Origin: Rostrohypoxylon terebratum | Lineage: Eukaryota; Ascomycota; Sordariomycetes; Xylariales; Hypoxylaceae | Reading direction: 5' to 3' | Assembly: GCA_022497145.1 (NCBI GenBank) | Contig: MU385870.1 | Coordinates: forward strand, 8,629 to 72,628 | Length of the DNA: 64,000 bases | In this document: positions 21,188-31,466 of the stretch, one piece after another | Position numbering within the stretch: position 1 is the first letter of the stretch | How the letters are laid out: each line of letters opens with the position of its first letter | The notes under the pieces: model-generated | Told to the model about the DNA's origin: nothing | What the model saw: only the letters and a program-made list of their open reading frames with translations | Databases searched by the model: none | Position numbers and translations under genes: made by a program

Positions 21188-23254
21188 TTTGTCGGCTATT
21201 CCAAAGATTGCTTGATCTTTGAAAGGGAGAAGGAGTGAGTGGAGATAGGAAGTGAATGAGGAAAATAGATGGAGAGGAGAGATGAAAAAGACGGACAGAC
21301 GCCGAGCGAAATATTTCTACCTGCGACTGGGTCGTGCAGAAATAAGTTTTGGGGGAGGGAAAAAAAAAATTGCTGCGGGTAACTGCCAAAGAGAACAGCT
21401 TTTCTAGCGACTCTTCCCGGACCCGCCGCTAAGACTGCACAGAGACCCTTTCCTTCGCCTTCTAAACCTGCGGTTGCCCCGAAACCAATTGATGTCACGT
21501 GTATTAATGGGTCTTGCACCTATTTCCCTCCCTCTTTTTTCTAGAAAAATTGCTCTAAAATCACTAAAATAGTAATAGAAGTGATCACTAAAGTCCACTA
21601 GAAGCACTGAAAGCACTGAATCCATGCTACAAACAACCACGAATTTGGATGGCAACTTGGGGTGGGTGATGACTGCCACAACACCGCTAGACGCTGGCAA
21701 AATGGCTGCCCCAGGTGGTCTAGGTACAAACGTCCAGGGCTCCAGCTGCCGGACAATCTCGGGATGACCTATTCAAGCTAAGATACACCCCCCAGCAATC
21801 TCACTTTACATCACAGATCAGATGCGAGCTATTTTTTACGCTATTTTCCATCCGTGGATATTCGTAACTCGTGCCCTTACCTACTTCGACTTACTTCGAC
21901 CTACCTGGCTAGAGTACCTAGGTCCTAGGTCCTAGGTCCTACTAATAGTAGGTAGTTTCTGCTTACTCTCCATCCTACCATCCTTACCGATCACCAAGAT
22001 TGTTATTGCTCTTTGTTCTACCGTCTTGCGTCGATTCACCTTGTCGAAGAAAGGAGATCTAGATAACGGCAAAATTTTGGACTGGTGCACGTATTTAATC
22101 CTGACTCTCAAACACTTTGCCTGGCCGATTTCGCGTGTCGGTAAAAAAGAGAATCAGGATGTTCGCCTACGTGTGTCTAACATCCAGGGGTCTATACTAT
22201 GTACGTCTTTCATCCCGTTCCCCGAGTCAAGTTTTCGGCTCGAGCGGCGGATCCCAGCCTTGGCTTGTCGGCTGTAAGTTGCTGTAACTTTGTACAGACA
22301 ACGGCAACCCACGCTGCACTAATAGGTAGTCAAACTACACAGTGGAAATCTATCGAACTGCTTTTTTATTGGATGACGATCGGGAATTTATCTACGTGCT
22401 ACGGTTACAAGAACCCGGTTACGTATATGTAGGTCAAATTTTTAGCAGTGATGTGTTGTGGGTTTGATTTTCTATCAAATACACCGAAGTACGTGATATA
22501 TGTGTCTATAACAATACCAACAAGATTTGGTACAACTTAGGTTACAATTACTACATCAGTACCTATTACGGGCTTTCATACATGATAGGTATGCCAATGA
22601 GTAAAAGCCATGACAGCTGTGAGCCTCCATATCGTGTATAACCAACCAGCGTGATGCAATTAATGCCTATGGATATCTATAGTTTCAGATATACCCTACA
22701 GGTTCACTGCTAACTATACTAAGTCAAAAAGGGAGATTCTAGCTAATTGGTATGTAAGGATCCAGGATCGCAAATTGAGTGAAAATCGAATTTTATGGTA
22801 TCTAGGATTCTAGGTACCAACCTTACCTATGGATCAATACATTTAGATCATTGATAGGGGCCACCTTCGATCTCAGTATTTATTGCTACCCAGGTCCTAC
22901 CTAGGACCTAGGTATCCTATTTGCAGCACTAAATGTAATACTCGAACATGGGGTAATCAAATACGGCACTCGTGGCTCAGCCAGCCCAGGGAAAAGTAAA
23001 TCACCAGTAGACATGCACAATAAGTAAACAGCAAGACAAATGAAGTTCACGCAGATAATCAGGGATATTTTTTTCATTTGGTCCCTATCTGAATGCAATT
23101 GCAAGCAAAATACTGAACCATAACCGTCCCAATGCTACGCCGAGGATCAAATGCCTGAACCTATCAAGTCCTTATATGATCCATCTAGTCCGTCAAACTT
23201 TTTTGTCGACCGACCGAACGTCATTCTTCATCATGGTATCGTGAGATTGATGGT
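21188..23254. other. ADP/ATP carrier promoter and eS25 3' flank
   Basis: About 2.1 kb with no supported gene. A 7-bp tandem repeat (cctaggt) lies at 21917-21940, and cctaggacctagg-type palindromes lie near 22896-22917. Small frames at 22026-22432 have no recognisable similarity. Confidence 0.55.
21917..21940. repeat. 7-bp tandem repeat (cctaggt)
   Basis: Three full copies of cctaggt and a partial fourth are visible, in the ADP/ATP carrier upstream region. The unit is part of a motif family that recurs through the window. Confidence 0.8.
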
Positions 23255-23790
23255 TTAGTCCGAAGCCCCGACAGCTCGGGCTGTATCAAAGGTTAGCACC
23301 TAACCTACATGATATACATATGTAGGATATATCATAAAGACATACTGTAGATCTTCATCTTGCTGTGTGTGACGACGGGTTTGATTTGTCCCTTCTCCTC
23401 AAGATCCTTCAGGCATGTTCGTGCCAGCGAGCCGTTGATCTTTAGTCTATCGACGAGAGTGGCAACTGTGACGAGGCGGTACGATTGAACGTCCTTATAG
23501 AGCTTCTCAGAGGTGGTCTTGTCGAGGAGGACGGCGTGCTGTGCCTTGTCCTTGACTATAGTAAGATGAGGTTAGCCGGTATGTTCGTACACTGGCTGCG
23601 CGAGAGCTCTAGTTGTATTATTTCGAAATGCGCCTGTCGCTTGTCGCGGAATTTCGTAGTACTTGCCTTTGCCCCTGTGGTGCGAAAGTTAGCTTGAAAT
23701 TCTACTTCGTGTAAATTGAATGAATACATGATTTACTTACTTCGACCACTTCTTCTTCTGCTTCTTAGCTCCGGTCGCTGCGGGTGCCAT
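23255..23790 (-). CDS. rps25: 40S ribosomal protein eS25 (Rps25)
   Basis: Small-subunit head protein that contacts tRNA and is needed for some IRES-driven initiation. Exons 23741-23790, 23667-23674, 23346-23555 and 23255-23280; 97 residues. The second exon has only 8 bases (gggcaaag). It is needed to read KKKWSKGKVKDKAQHAV, the conserved eS25 start. The intron before it is GT-AG with a gctaac branch-like site; the intron after it starts GCAAGT, a GC-AG intron. The third exon has LYKDVQSYRLVTVATLVDRL and KINGSLARTCLKDLEEKGQI. The last exon gives the tail TRAVGASD. The wing-helix body and length match the family. Confidence 0.95.
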
Positions 23791-24490
23791 GTTGTCTGAT
23801 TTCTGATTTTGGCGTTGCAGTTGTAGATGAAAGTTGAAGGTGGAGGGGCCGAATAATAATGAATTTTGTAAAAGTTCGCTTGAGCGTTGTGTGGGCAGCC
23901 TTGATTAGAACCACACGTGATTTTGTATTGAAACCTTTTCAATTATTACCATTACCTAATCACTTTTCTTCACCAGCCACAGTAAGTATATCAATGTCAG
24001 CCACATAGCCACTGGTTTCATGTGATCCTTGGCATCTGCCTTTCCACAACGCACCCCCACCAGATGTGGAAACTATCTGCAATCTGCATCCCTATTTGAT
24101 CTCTACCGTTTAAACTTTTAAACTGTCCCCCTTCCAACGCATCCCGCCGCCTGTCTTTTAATAGGGGATGTCCGGATCCAAGATTGCGAGACAAGATCGC
24201 AAATCTATTGGAAAGGCTTCTTTAAAGCCATGATATAGCCCTAGTCTAATAATTTACGCGCGAATATCTCCAGATTCTGTCATTCCTTCATACGACATAC
24301 GCATTACGAAATCTATGTTCGCACGCGTGGCCTCTCCATACTGTACCTCGTTACAACCAGGTAGTCAACACGCAATTCTTTATCTTTCGATCTTTTGATT
24401 TTTACCTAGTATCCTTCTTAATTGTACATATACTTGTAAACTTCTCTATTCCGAAATCTGTATTCGTCCTCGATCCTAGATTTTCCCAAG
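23791..24490. promoter_or_regulatory. divergent promoter region, rps25 / membrane protein
   Basis: 700 bases between two divergent starts, with no coding potential seen. Specific sites were not recognised. Confidence 0.55.
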
Positions 24491-26365
24491 ATGCCGAAGC
24501 ACGGCGCGACGCTTGGACTGCGATTAGCCCCACGGCGAGTCACTTTGCTCCTCGTCCTTGTCGGCGTATTCGCATTGTTCACTCTCCTTTTCACGCTTCC
24601 CAATGCCATGCCGACTGGACCAAGCTTATCGAAGTCGATTGCCGACCATAAGTTCTCAATACCGAAGTATAAGGACAAGTTCTCATCGAGCATCTTGAAC
24701 CCCTTCCGTCCTGTTTCGCATAAGCCGCCAGAGCAGAAAAACTCTACATACGGAGGAAGCTCGTGGTATTCGAATTGGAACTGGAGAAGTCCGTTCTCTT
24801 CGTCTATTACACTAGATGAGAATCGCGCTCTCCTGCCGCCTCTTAAGGACAGAGCTCCTATCTACTGTTATTATGACACTACCCTCCAACGGGATGAGGC
24901 TACGAAGGAAGCTGAGAGCGCGCTCCTACTTACGTGGAGACGTGCTTGGTGGGCTCAGGGGTTCAAGCCTATCATCCTTAGTGCGGCAGAAGCTATGAAC
25001 AACCCTCTTTATGACGAACTTCAGAGATTAGACGTGGAACCTGGTTTCAAGAAGGACATGATGCGCTGGCTGGCGTGGGAGAATATGGGTGGTGGACTAT
25101 TAGCACATCATTTACTATTCCCGATGGCTTCTCGTCAAGTCCCGCTACTCTCTTTCTTGCGAAGAGGAGAATATCCTGGCCTGACGAGATGGGAGCGTTT
25201 TGACAATGCTCTTTTTGCTGGTCAGAAGGTCCAAATTGCGGACGCTATCGTCCAAGCTCTGCGAAACCCTAAGAATAAATCCGTCAAGGACTTTATCTCT
25301 GCTGTTACCAGTGATACCTTCCTTGTTGATCCGTCGCACGATTCCCTCGCATTTTATGACGCGAAGACTATTGAGAAGAACTACCCAAAAGTTGCCGAGG
25401 AAACAACAGCGAACCGTGAGAAAGGTATCAAGAGTTTAAACCTCTTAATCAATTCACACCTACACAATACATGGCAAGATACATTCGCCAACGGAATTGC
25501 TGTTCTTAAGCCTATGCCAGCTCATACGACGCATATGATCGAACCCGCTTTGGAGTTGGCGACACTTCTCGCAACTTGTAGCGAAACCCCGGTGCCGTCC
25601 TCGTGTCCGCCGAACATTCCGAAATGCTCACCTTGTGTTGCATCGCATCCCATGAAAATTACGACGCCATCGCGCTACCGAAACACTACCGGTTTATACA
25701 CCATCGGAACTGTGCCCCATCCATACACCCTACGAACGCTAGATGCCTCCAGGGATAGTCTAGATATCTCCTACATTAGACGAGAGATCAAGAAGCGTGA
25801 TGAATGGCTGTATCTCATCTTCCAGGAGCTTCTTGGCACGGGTATATCCGGCTCGGTGCGCGTGGTCAAGTTCAAGGAAGCTGTAGCCGGAGAGTACGCA
25901 ACCTCGCACACGCTCTGGTTGACCGCGGAGAAGGAGTCGGTACCACACGACCTAGATTGGTGGTTCGGATTCGACATCCCAAATAACACGACCGACACTG
26001 GCAAATCCGAGACGCCCGTGCCCGGCCCCGAGCGTAGGCCTAAGCCTCAACATGACCCCGCCGACGGCCCGGTCCCGACCCTCGATGACTTGGCGAACGA
26101 ACCGCGCCTCCTGCAGCGGGCGAGAGAGGTTTCTAAGAGTACCCTCGAGCAGGACGTGCGTATTCGCAATGCGATCGAGGCCTGGAACTTGGCTGATACG
26201 GAAGCATGGCGATTTGCGAGAGCGTTTCTAGCTCGTGCAAGGGTTGAGAGATTAAAGTGGGAAGAGGAAGAGAACAAATACGCCGGTGGCGTGGGAAGCG
26301 ATGCCGAGAGCAAACCTGGCAGTGGCTGGCTACGATGGGGAGACGACAAGGACTCGCAAGATTAA
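24491..26365 (+). CDS. type II membrane protein, possible divergent glycosyltransferase
   Basis: Single exon, 624 residues, not assigned with certainty. A basic N-terminus is followed by one transmembrane helix (about residues 19-38, TLLLVLVGVFALFTLLFT), so the bulk should face the Golgi or ER lumen. N-x-S/T sites agree with that. The block APIYCYYD...WRRAWWAQGFKPIIL, then DMMRWLAWENMGGGLL, resembles the layout of GT32-type sugar transferases (D-x-x-R-x...GG). The D-x-D that normally follows the GG is absent. The C-terminal third is charged and probably disordered, ending with a tryptophan-containing GSGWLRWGDD. I infer a Pezizomycotina-specific lumenal protein; enzymatic activity is not shown. 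Confidence 0.75.
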   Translation: MPKHGATLGLRLAPRRVTLLLVLVGVFALFTLLFTLPNAMPTGPSLSKSIADHKFSIPKYKDKFSSSILNPFRPVSHKPPEQKNSTYGGSSWYSNWNWRSPFSSSITLDENRALLPPLKDRAPIYCYYDTTLQRDEATKEAESALLLTWRRAWWAQGFKPIILSAAEAMNNPLYDELQRLDVEPGFKKDMMRWLAWENMGGGLLAHHLLFPMASRQVPLLSFLRRGEYPGLTRWERFDNALFAGQKVQIADAIVQALRNPKNKSVKDFISAVTSDTFLVDPSHDSLAFYDAKTIEKNYPKVAEETTANREKGIKSLNLLINSHLHNTWQDTFANGIAVLKPMPAHTTHMIEPALELATLLATCSETPVPSSCPPNIPKCSPCVASHPMKITTPSRYRNTTGLYTIGTVPHPYTLRTLDASRDSLDISYIRREIKKRDEWLYLIFQELLGTGISGSVRVVKFKEAVAGEYATSHTLWLTAEKESVPHDLDWWFGFDIPNNTTDTGKSETPVPGPERRPKPQHDPADGPVPTLDDLANEPRLLQRAREVSKSTLEQDVRIRNAIEAWNLADTEAWRFARAFLARARVERLKWEEEENKYAGGVGSDAESKPGSGWLRWGDDKDSQD

Positions 26366-26789
26366 GGTTGGGGAGGAGTCAAGTTTTTAAGAAGAATAGA
26401 GAGATCAATGATCTGTATGGATGATAATGGACGGTTGTTTATGCCTCAAGCTCACATTTTTGCGGGGTTTTATGCTCGCGGCAGCACGGCGTTCACGCGT
26501 TATGATTTTACGCTAGACTAGAAGGTCCTGCTGCTTGACGCAGGTGTATCATAGTAAATACTGAATTCAGTGATCTTTAAAAAAACGAATATTCTGTTCT
26601 AGCTATCGAGTACATCTACCAAATATGTCTAGAACTGTATACCTGTATATGAGCAGTACTCTAATCTTTTTGTCTTTGAAATGAATAAGTCCAAGCTGTT
26701 GAAGTTGACTCGATGTGCGAATGAATGTTGAATCTGATCAGAAACATTGTCTAAATCACCAAAGCAATTAGGAAAATGCCTCATCTGCT
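26366..26789. other. convergent 3' flanks, no gene
   Basis: 424 bases between two gene ends; AT-rich, nothing recognisable. Confidence 0.6.
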
Positions 26790-27715
26790 TCACGATCCGG
26801 TGGCTACGATCGTGTCGCCGCCCATCTCGCCGCTAAGCTCCCGTGACGTCACGCCGCGTCTAGTTAGTCCGGCGGCTGAATTGGCGTGAGCTACTCCGAT
26901 GCCACTGGCGTTTTCTTGGCCAATCTTGCCCCTAACCGTCGCAGAGGACTCGAGGTAGGAAGTCAGAGCCACTTTCGCAGCCTCAACCACCTTCTCGGCG
27001 TGCTTCAATGCGTCCCTTAGCGCCTGGGCGGTGGCGTCCTCGGCTGCCGTCGTCGAGGAGGAGGGAGCGGATCTAGTACTGCTGCCAATCTCAAATTCAG
27101 GTTCCTGGGGGCCGAGCTCCTGCTCTCTGAGGAGCTGGTGGATGTGCCCGTTGAGCCATACGCCTTCTAGCTGGGCTCGGGTCATGTCCTTAGCGCCGCT
27201 AATGCGGCCGCGGCAGGTTGGCTTGCCACAGAGGCAGTCGAAGGGCTGGGCCATGTGCCATTCTGTGGACGGGTAGAAGAACTGTGGCAGAGGTAAGCGT
27301 TGGGCGGGACGGAAAATACGGGCTCACCTCTAGGTACCTAGATAGGTAGATAGGTGAGTGAAAGGTAGATAGGGTGGGCTCAACGGACGGTCAGCTCTTC
27401 GCCGACGCGTAGACCATTAGGTCCCGCGACTATGTTCTGGGTGGCTGTGTCGAAGATGAGGGAGGGCTCGCACGAGTGGTTGATGTACAGCAGATCGCTG
27501 TTCAAGTTCAGGTGCTTTTCTCGGCCGCATTGAACGGTGGCGTATGTCGGTTCCGGGGCAGGTGTGCATGGTGGGAAGTCCATTTTCGCAAATAGCCCAA
27601 AGGGAGGTAGCGAGATTTTGGACAGGCTCTTGGACGTGAATTCATGCGCGTTGATGATCACCTCCTGGACATCGGGGTGAGAGGGCTGGGCCCAGTGTGG
27701 AGTAAGAGGTGCCAT
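26790..27715 (-). CDS. SET-domain protein (putative lysine methyltransferase)
   Basis: Exons 27389-27715 and 26790-27281, intron of 107 bases, 272 residues. The SET core is split by the intron. Exon 1 has LNSDLLYINHSCEPSLIFD (the NHSC motif that forms the SAM pocket) and ends GEELT; exon 2 continues FFYPSTEW, the conserved tyrosine-containing end of SET. A post-SET-like Cys cluster (CLCGKPTCRG) follows. The last 100 residues are low-complexity with a short coiled stretch. The donor is GTCCGT, a poor match to consensus, so the join rests on phase and homology. The N-terminal half of a classical SET domain is short (about 70 residues). Fungal relatives are small uncharacterised proteins; histone or non-histone substrates are both possible. 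Confidence 0.75.
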
Positions 27716-29572
27716 ATTGCGATTCCTTATTATTCCTCCTCGGATCCCGGATTCGAATTCCCTCTTTTAGTTGCCGATGATGGTTGATCGGACCGTTTTC
27801 TTTGACTCTCTTTTTCGAATTTGTGATTATGTGAAGCCTTAAGACTGGTTGTGACGTCTCAGATGAATTCTTGGTTTTGGTTATAATTGCTAGTCACCGG
27901 TTTCGGTTTTGGTTTTGGTGGTTAATAGTTTGAGATCTGAAGGAATTCTAGTGTAGATGTGATTCTAGGCTGTCTGGGGTGACGAAAATGGAGGAGATGA
28001 GATGTACGAGATGTACGAGATGAGGAATAAATCGTCCCCCCATGTCCCCCCATGTCTCCATATCCCCCGTTTTCCCCGTTCCCCCCTCGGCAATGGCGCA
28101 CATTCTGTTTTGCGCTAACGGTCTTACTACCTAGGTAAGCGACTAGGAACAGTGTTAGTTTGTGGGAGTTGGTTATAGGCGCAGATACCGAGGCACACAA
28201 GCGAGTGTTGAAGTTTGGTAGTGTATGCATTTCTTGTCTTGTGTGTGTCTTCCAAGTGCTCGGATTCCTCGAACGCAGCCCTACGCTTTCGGTTATGTAC
28301 ATCTAACAACCCTGAACAACCCTAGGACCTAGTGAGCTTTAGTGGGGAACTAGTGAGTGAGGCATCGAGGGGTCGTGGGGATTGGCCGGCTGAGGGGTAG
28401 GGTATAGGTACCATAGACATCCATGGATGTACTTATGAATGAGATGGAATGGGATGAAATGGGATGAAATGGGAGGGTTGCGGTAGGGGATAACGAGTCA
28501 AGACCTATCACAAGCCTATCATAGCCCATGCATTGACCCAAGGTGGGCAATAACTCCTGCAAGAGACTGCAGAGAAACTGCAAGCAAGAGCCTGCTAGCT
28601 TGATCTGTCTCGATATCACGGATGTATGCCTATAGGATGGCCACAAGTTTACAGGGATAACTTAAACTCTCAGCATTCACACTGCAGCAGGTACACCTAC
28701 CGAACACATTCCACGACCGGTACTTATAATTTTCTCCTATTCGCACGTCGTTTTCTTCGTACCCCGCCCAGGTGATCCCAAAACCTTATCCAGGCGTTGT
28801 TGCTGGATTTGATGTTCCGCTGGGTTGGAGGTGGGTTAGGTTGGTAAAACTTTCCTAGCGACGCAACTGCCCTACCCGCCATCCGCATTAATGACATCTA
28901 TACATAGTAGTACCGTACCTACCACTATAGAAAAAAAAGCAAAAGGGAAGCAGCAGGAAACAGAAAGGGTTAACCGAAATGTACCCCCATGCACGGCTCC
29001 GTAATTGCCCTGTGTGTACCCGTAATTCGATAAGCACTGGAGTATAAAATGTACTATGTATGGATCCTAGTATGGATCCACTCTAACTCGAGGTACCGCT
29101 GCACGTAAAATGCGCGCGAACATTACTCGCGTCTGATGCGTCTGATCGGATTTTCTATCCAGTATCCACCTGGCAGTCCCCGTCCCCGTCCGTCCCCGTT
29201 GCCCCCGTTTGCCATGCCTGAGACCTTACAACCTTACAACCTTACATCTGGCACGCTACTGGCTATTGCGTATCAATATACCCACAAACCGCATACTGAC
29301 ATACATCCACACATCCATATTCGTTCACCTTTTGACCTTTTGGGATATACAGCTTACATGGCATATGTAGGATATTATTGACGATATCAGTTGACCCAAG
29401 CTACCTACCCAGGCATGTACTTCATGCGACACGCTATCTTCGGGACCGATCTCCATATCAAGGCAAACTTGGAAGCATGACGCTTTACGAGATAGAGCCC
29501 TCAGACCGTCTCTGTCGGGTCTAATGTTCCATGTCCGGGCTCTAAAAAAGCTCCAAGTCGCCCAGCCAGGTT

Positions 29573-29587
29573 GTTGGGCACCCCAAC
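29573..29587. repeat. inverted repeat gttggg-cac-cccaac
   Basis: Perfect 6-bp arms with a 3-base loop, directly abutting the 12-bp tandem repeat on the right. Confidence 0.6.
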
Positions 29588-29637
29588 TGGGACTACTGGG
29601 ACTACTACTGGGACTACTACTGGGACTACTACTGGGA
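29587..29637. repeat. 12-bp tandem repeat (ctgggactacta)
   Basis: A 9-base first copy, three exact 12-base copies and a partial last copy can be read directly. Confidence 0.85.
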
Positions 29638-29958
29638 TAAGGGGTATTAGGGATGAATTCTTCCTTTTTCGAAACGGTTACGCTGCCTATGTATGATATA
29701 TGCTGTATTACCGCTACCTACCTACCGTAGAAGGTGGTTAACTGTTGCCTAGGCGGCTACCTCGCTACCTCGCTACCGCCCGGATGAATTCAATATGGGG
29801 AGAGGCTACGCTGGGAGGCTTAACTTTGGCTCACCTAAACTCTAGAGAGCAAAAGAAGAGTTCCAGAAAACCGGCAACGGTGTCCAAAGTCTGACAGCCA
29901 GCCATTCCCGGCATGCGGCTGACTTTCGATATTAGGCTACCCGCCCTGGCCTGCAGAG

Positions 29959-29990
29959 CCTAGCGACACCTCCCGCGATGCGGTGCTAGG
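29959..29990. repeat. nested hairpin cctagc...gctagg
   Basis: Outer arms CCTAGC/GCTAGG (29959-29964 and 29985-29990) enclose an inner CCGC-GAT-GCGG hairpin (29973-29983). Confidence 0.6.
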
Positions 29991-30022
29991 ATTGTCGTCT
30001 GCCATGCAGTATACCTAGCCTA

Positions 30023-30045
30023 CAGGACCACGCGCATTGGTCCTG
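30023..30045. repeat. perfect hairpin caggacca/tggtcctg
   Basis: 8-bp perfect arms with a 7-base loop. Confidence 0.65.
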
Positions 30046-30736
30046 GCGATCGTGGTAAAGGTCCCACCGACTGATTACTCTGAAACATACGTACACGACT
30101 TGGCACGGCACAGGCCAGATTGTGAACCCAGGCGAGCTGCGCCGGGTAGGCTGCCCTAACCGCTACCCGTCAAAAAATACGCCCTTGTCAATGAGATCAC
30201 CGTGGTAGCGCGTGGCCGATGCGATGTACTATGGGGTCTATGGTAGTAGAACCTCTATATTGCCCGTCCATCCAGGTTGCCCTTGGGCCAGACCCCATTG
30301 ATGCTCCTTCGCTCAACTGATCTGGGGCACGGCTTCGCTTCTCCGAAACTTACCAGATGGGCACTTCCGACCAATTCAAACCGAATGCTTGGCTGGACAG
30401 CTCAGGCTGTCACCAAAAATATACTACAGCATACTACCGAATATGCCAGAACATACCAAATATACCACATAGGCCATATATGCCATATATACACCATGGA
30501 CCGCATTCGAGTCAGGCGGAAGTCGGGTCCTTGATTCGACGATATCAGCCTTTTGTTATACATATGTCGTAACCCTCCGAACGTCACCGGACCTCCCTTT
30601 GGGATGGTTGCAGCGAGGTCGGCAGCGTGGGAGGTAGCCCGTGTGCATACGTGATTTTCATGATAACCTGTGATCAGATTGACCTTGATTTAGAAGCTAC
30701 AAGGTTGCACCAGTCGCTTGAAACCCCTGCCCGCTA

Positions 30737-30759
30737 GCTTTCGTCTCCCTGACGAAAGC
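30737..30759. repeat. perfect hairpin gctttcgtc/gacgaaagc
   Basis: 9-bp perfect arms with a 5-base loop (tccct). There is no T-run after it, so a bacterial-type terminator is irrelevant here. Confidence 0.7.
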
Positions 30760-31292
30760 ACGCACCCAGGAGGCCGCTTGGGCGGTTACGTTCGGGAGCC
30801 TGTGCGCTGAGGCGTCATCTGCCCAGCGCCTAGCTAGGTAATCTTCGAAGCTGTCTCGAGATGAAGACACCATCACCTAACCGAGAATCAAACTCTGAGA
30901 AGGTTTCAATGCCGATCTATCACCACGTGTGTGGGTCGGTAAACAATCTCATAGGCATATGTCGACCGCAAGCAAGAAAGGAAGGCGTGACTCTTCGACA
31001 TTCAATGACCGTGCCCAATAGCTATCAAGGATCTAGAACGGTGTCGGCCCGGAGGTTGGGGGGTGGGGGGGTTCGCTATGAAGAGGATGGGCTCTAAAAA
31101 GATGTAGTGGTTACGAAATTCCTTAAAGAGTTGATCCCCATGCCTTTTCCTGCGACGATCCTTCGAGAGACAAATTGCCACTGGATATCCCATTAGACGA
31201 CCATTCTCTTCGTCACATATCACTATCGCCAACGCTCAAGACGACGAGCAAACCTACACATATAAGTTTCCGTATCACATACCAAAAACACC

Positions 31293-31466
31293 ATGGCTTT
31301 CTACATAAGCTACGGGCATTCGGGGCCCAATCAAAATTTTCAGTCAGAGAACGACATTAGGGAGGTAGCCGGCTATCTAGAGCACAAGCCCAATCCACCA
31401 CCTCAGCCAGAACCGCCGACTCCGAAACCTCCGACCCCTGATAACCGAAATGTCACAAATACGTGA
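31293..31466 (+). CDS. possible small proline-rich ORF
   Basis: 57 codons starting in a strong context (caccATGG) and 36 bases downstream of a tataag box. The product begins MAFYISYGHSG and ends in a Pro-rich tail (PNPPPQPEPPTPKPPTP) before NRNVTNT. Another short frame (31450-31542, 30 residues, starting MSQIRDAYLNILIQ) overlaps its end in the +1 phase and is followed directly by a good donor GTAAGT. I recognise neither. It could be a small real gene, the first exon of a spliced gene, a decayed gene or chance. Confidence 0.2.
   Translation: MAFYISYGHSGPNQNFQSENDIREVAGYLEHKPNPPPQPEPPTPKPPTPDNRNVTNT

Noticed and set aside
23662..23674. GT donor (GTACTACG) for eS25 exon 2
   Set aside because: It lengthens the exon to 12 bases and shifts the frame of the following conserved exon.
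29580..29640. CRISPR-like array
   Set aside because: The 12-bp units are directly adjacent with no spacers, in a eukaryotic genome: a minisatellite.
30737..30759. Rho-independent terminator
   Set aside because: The hairpin has no following T-run and the genome is eukaryotic.
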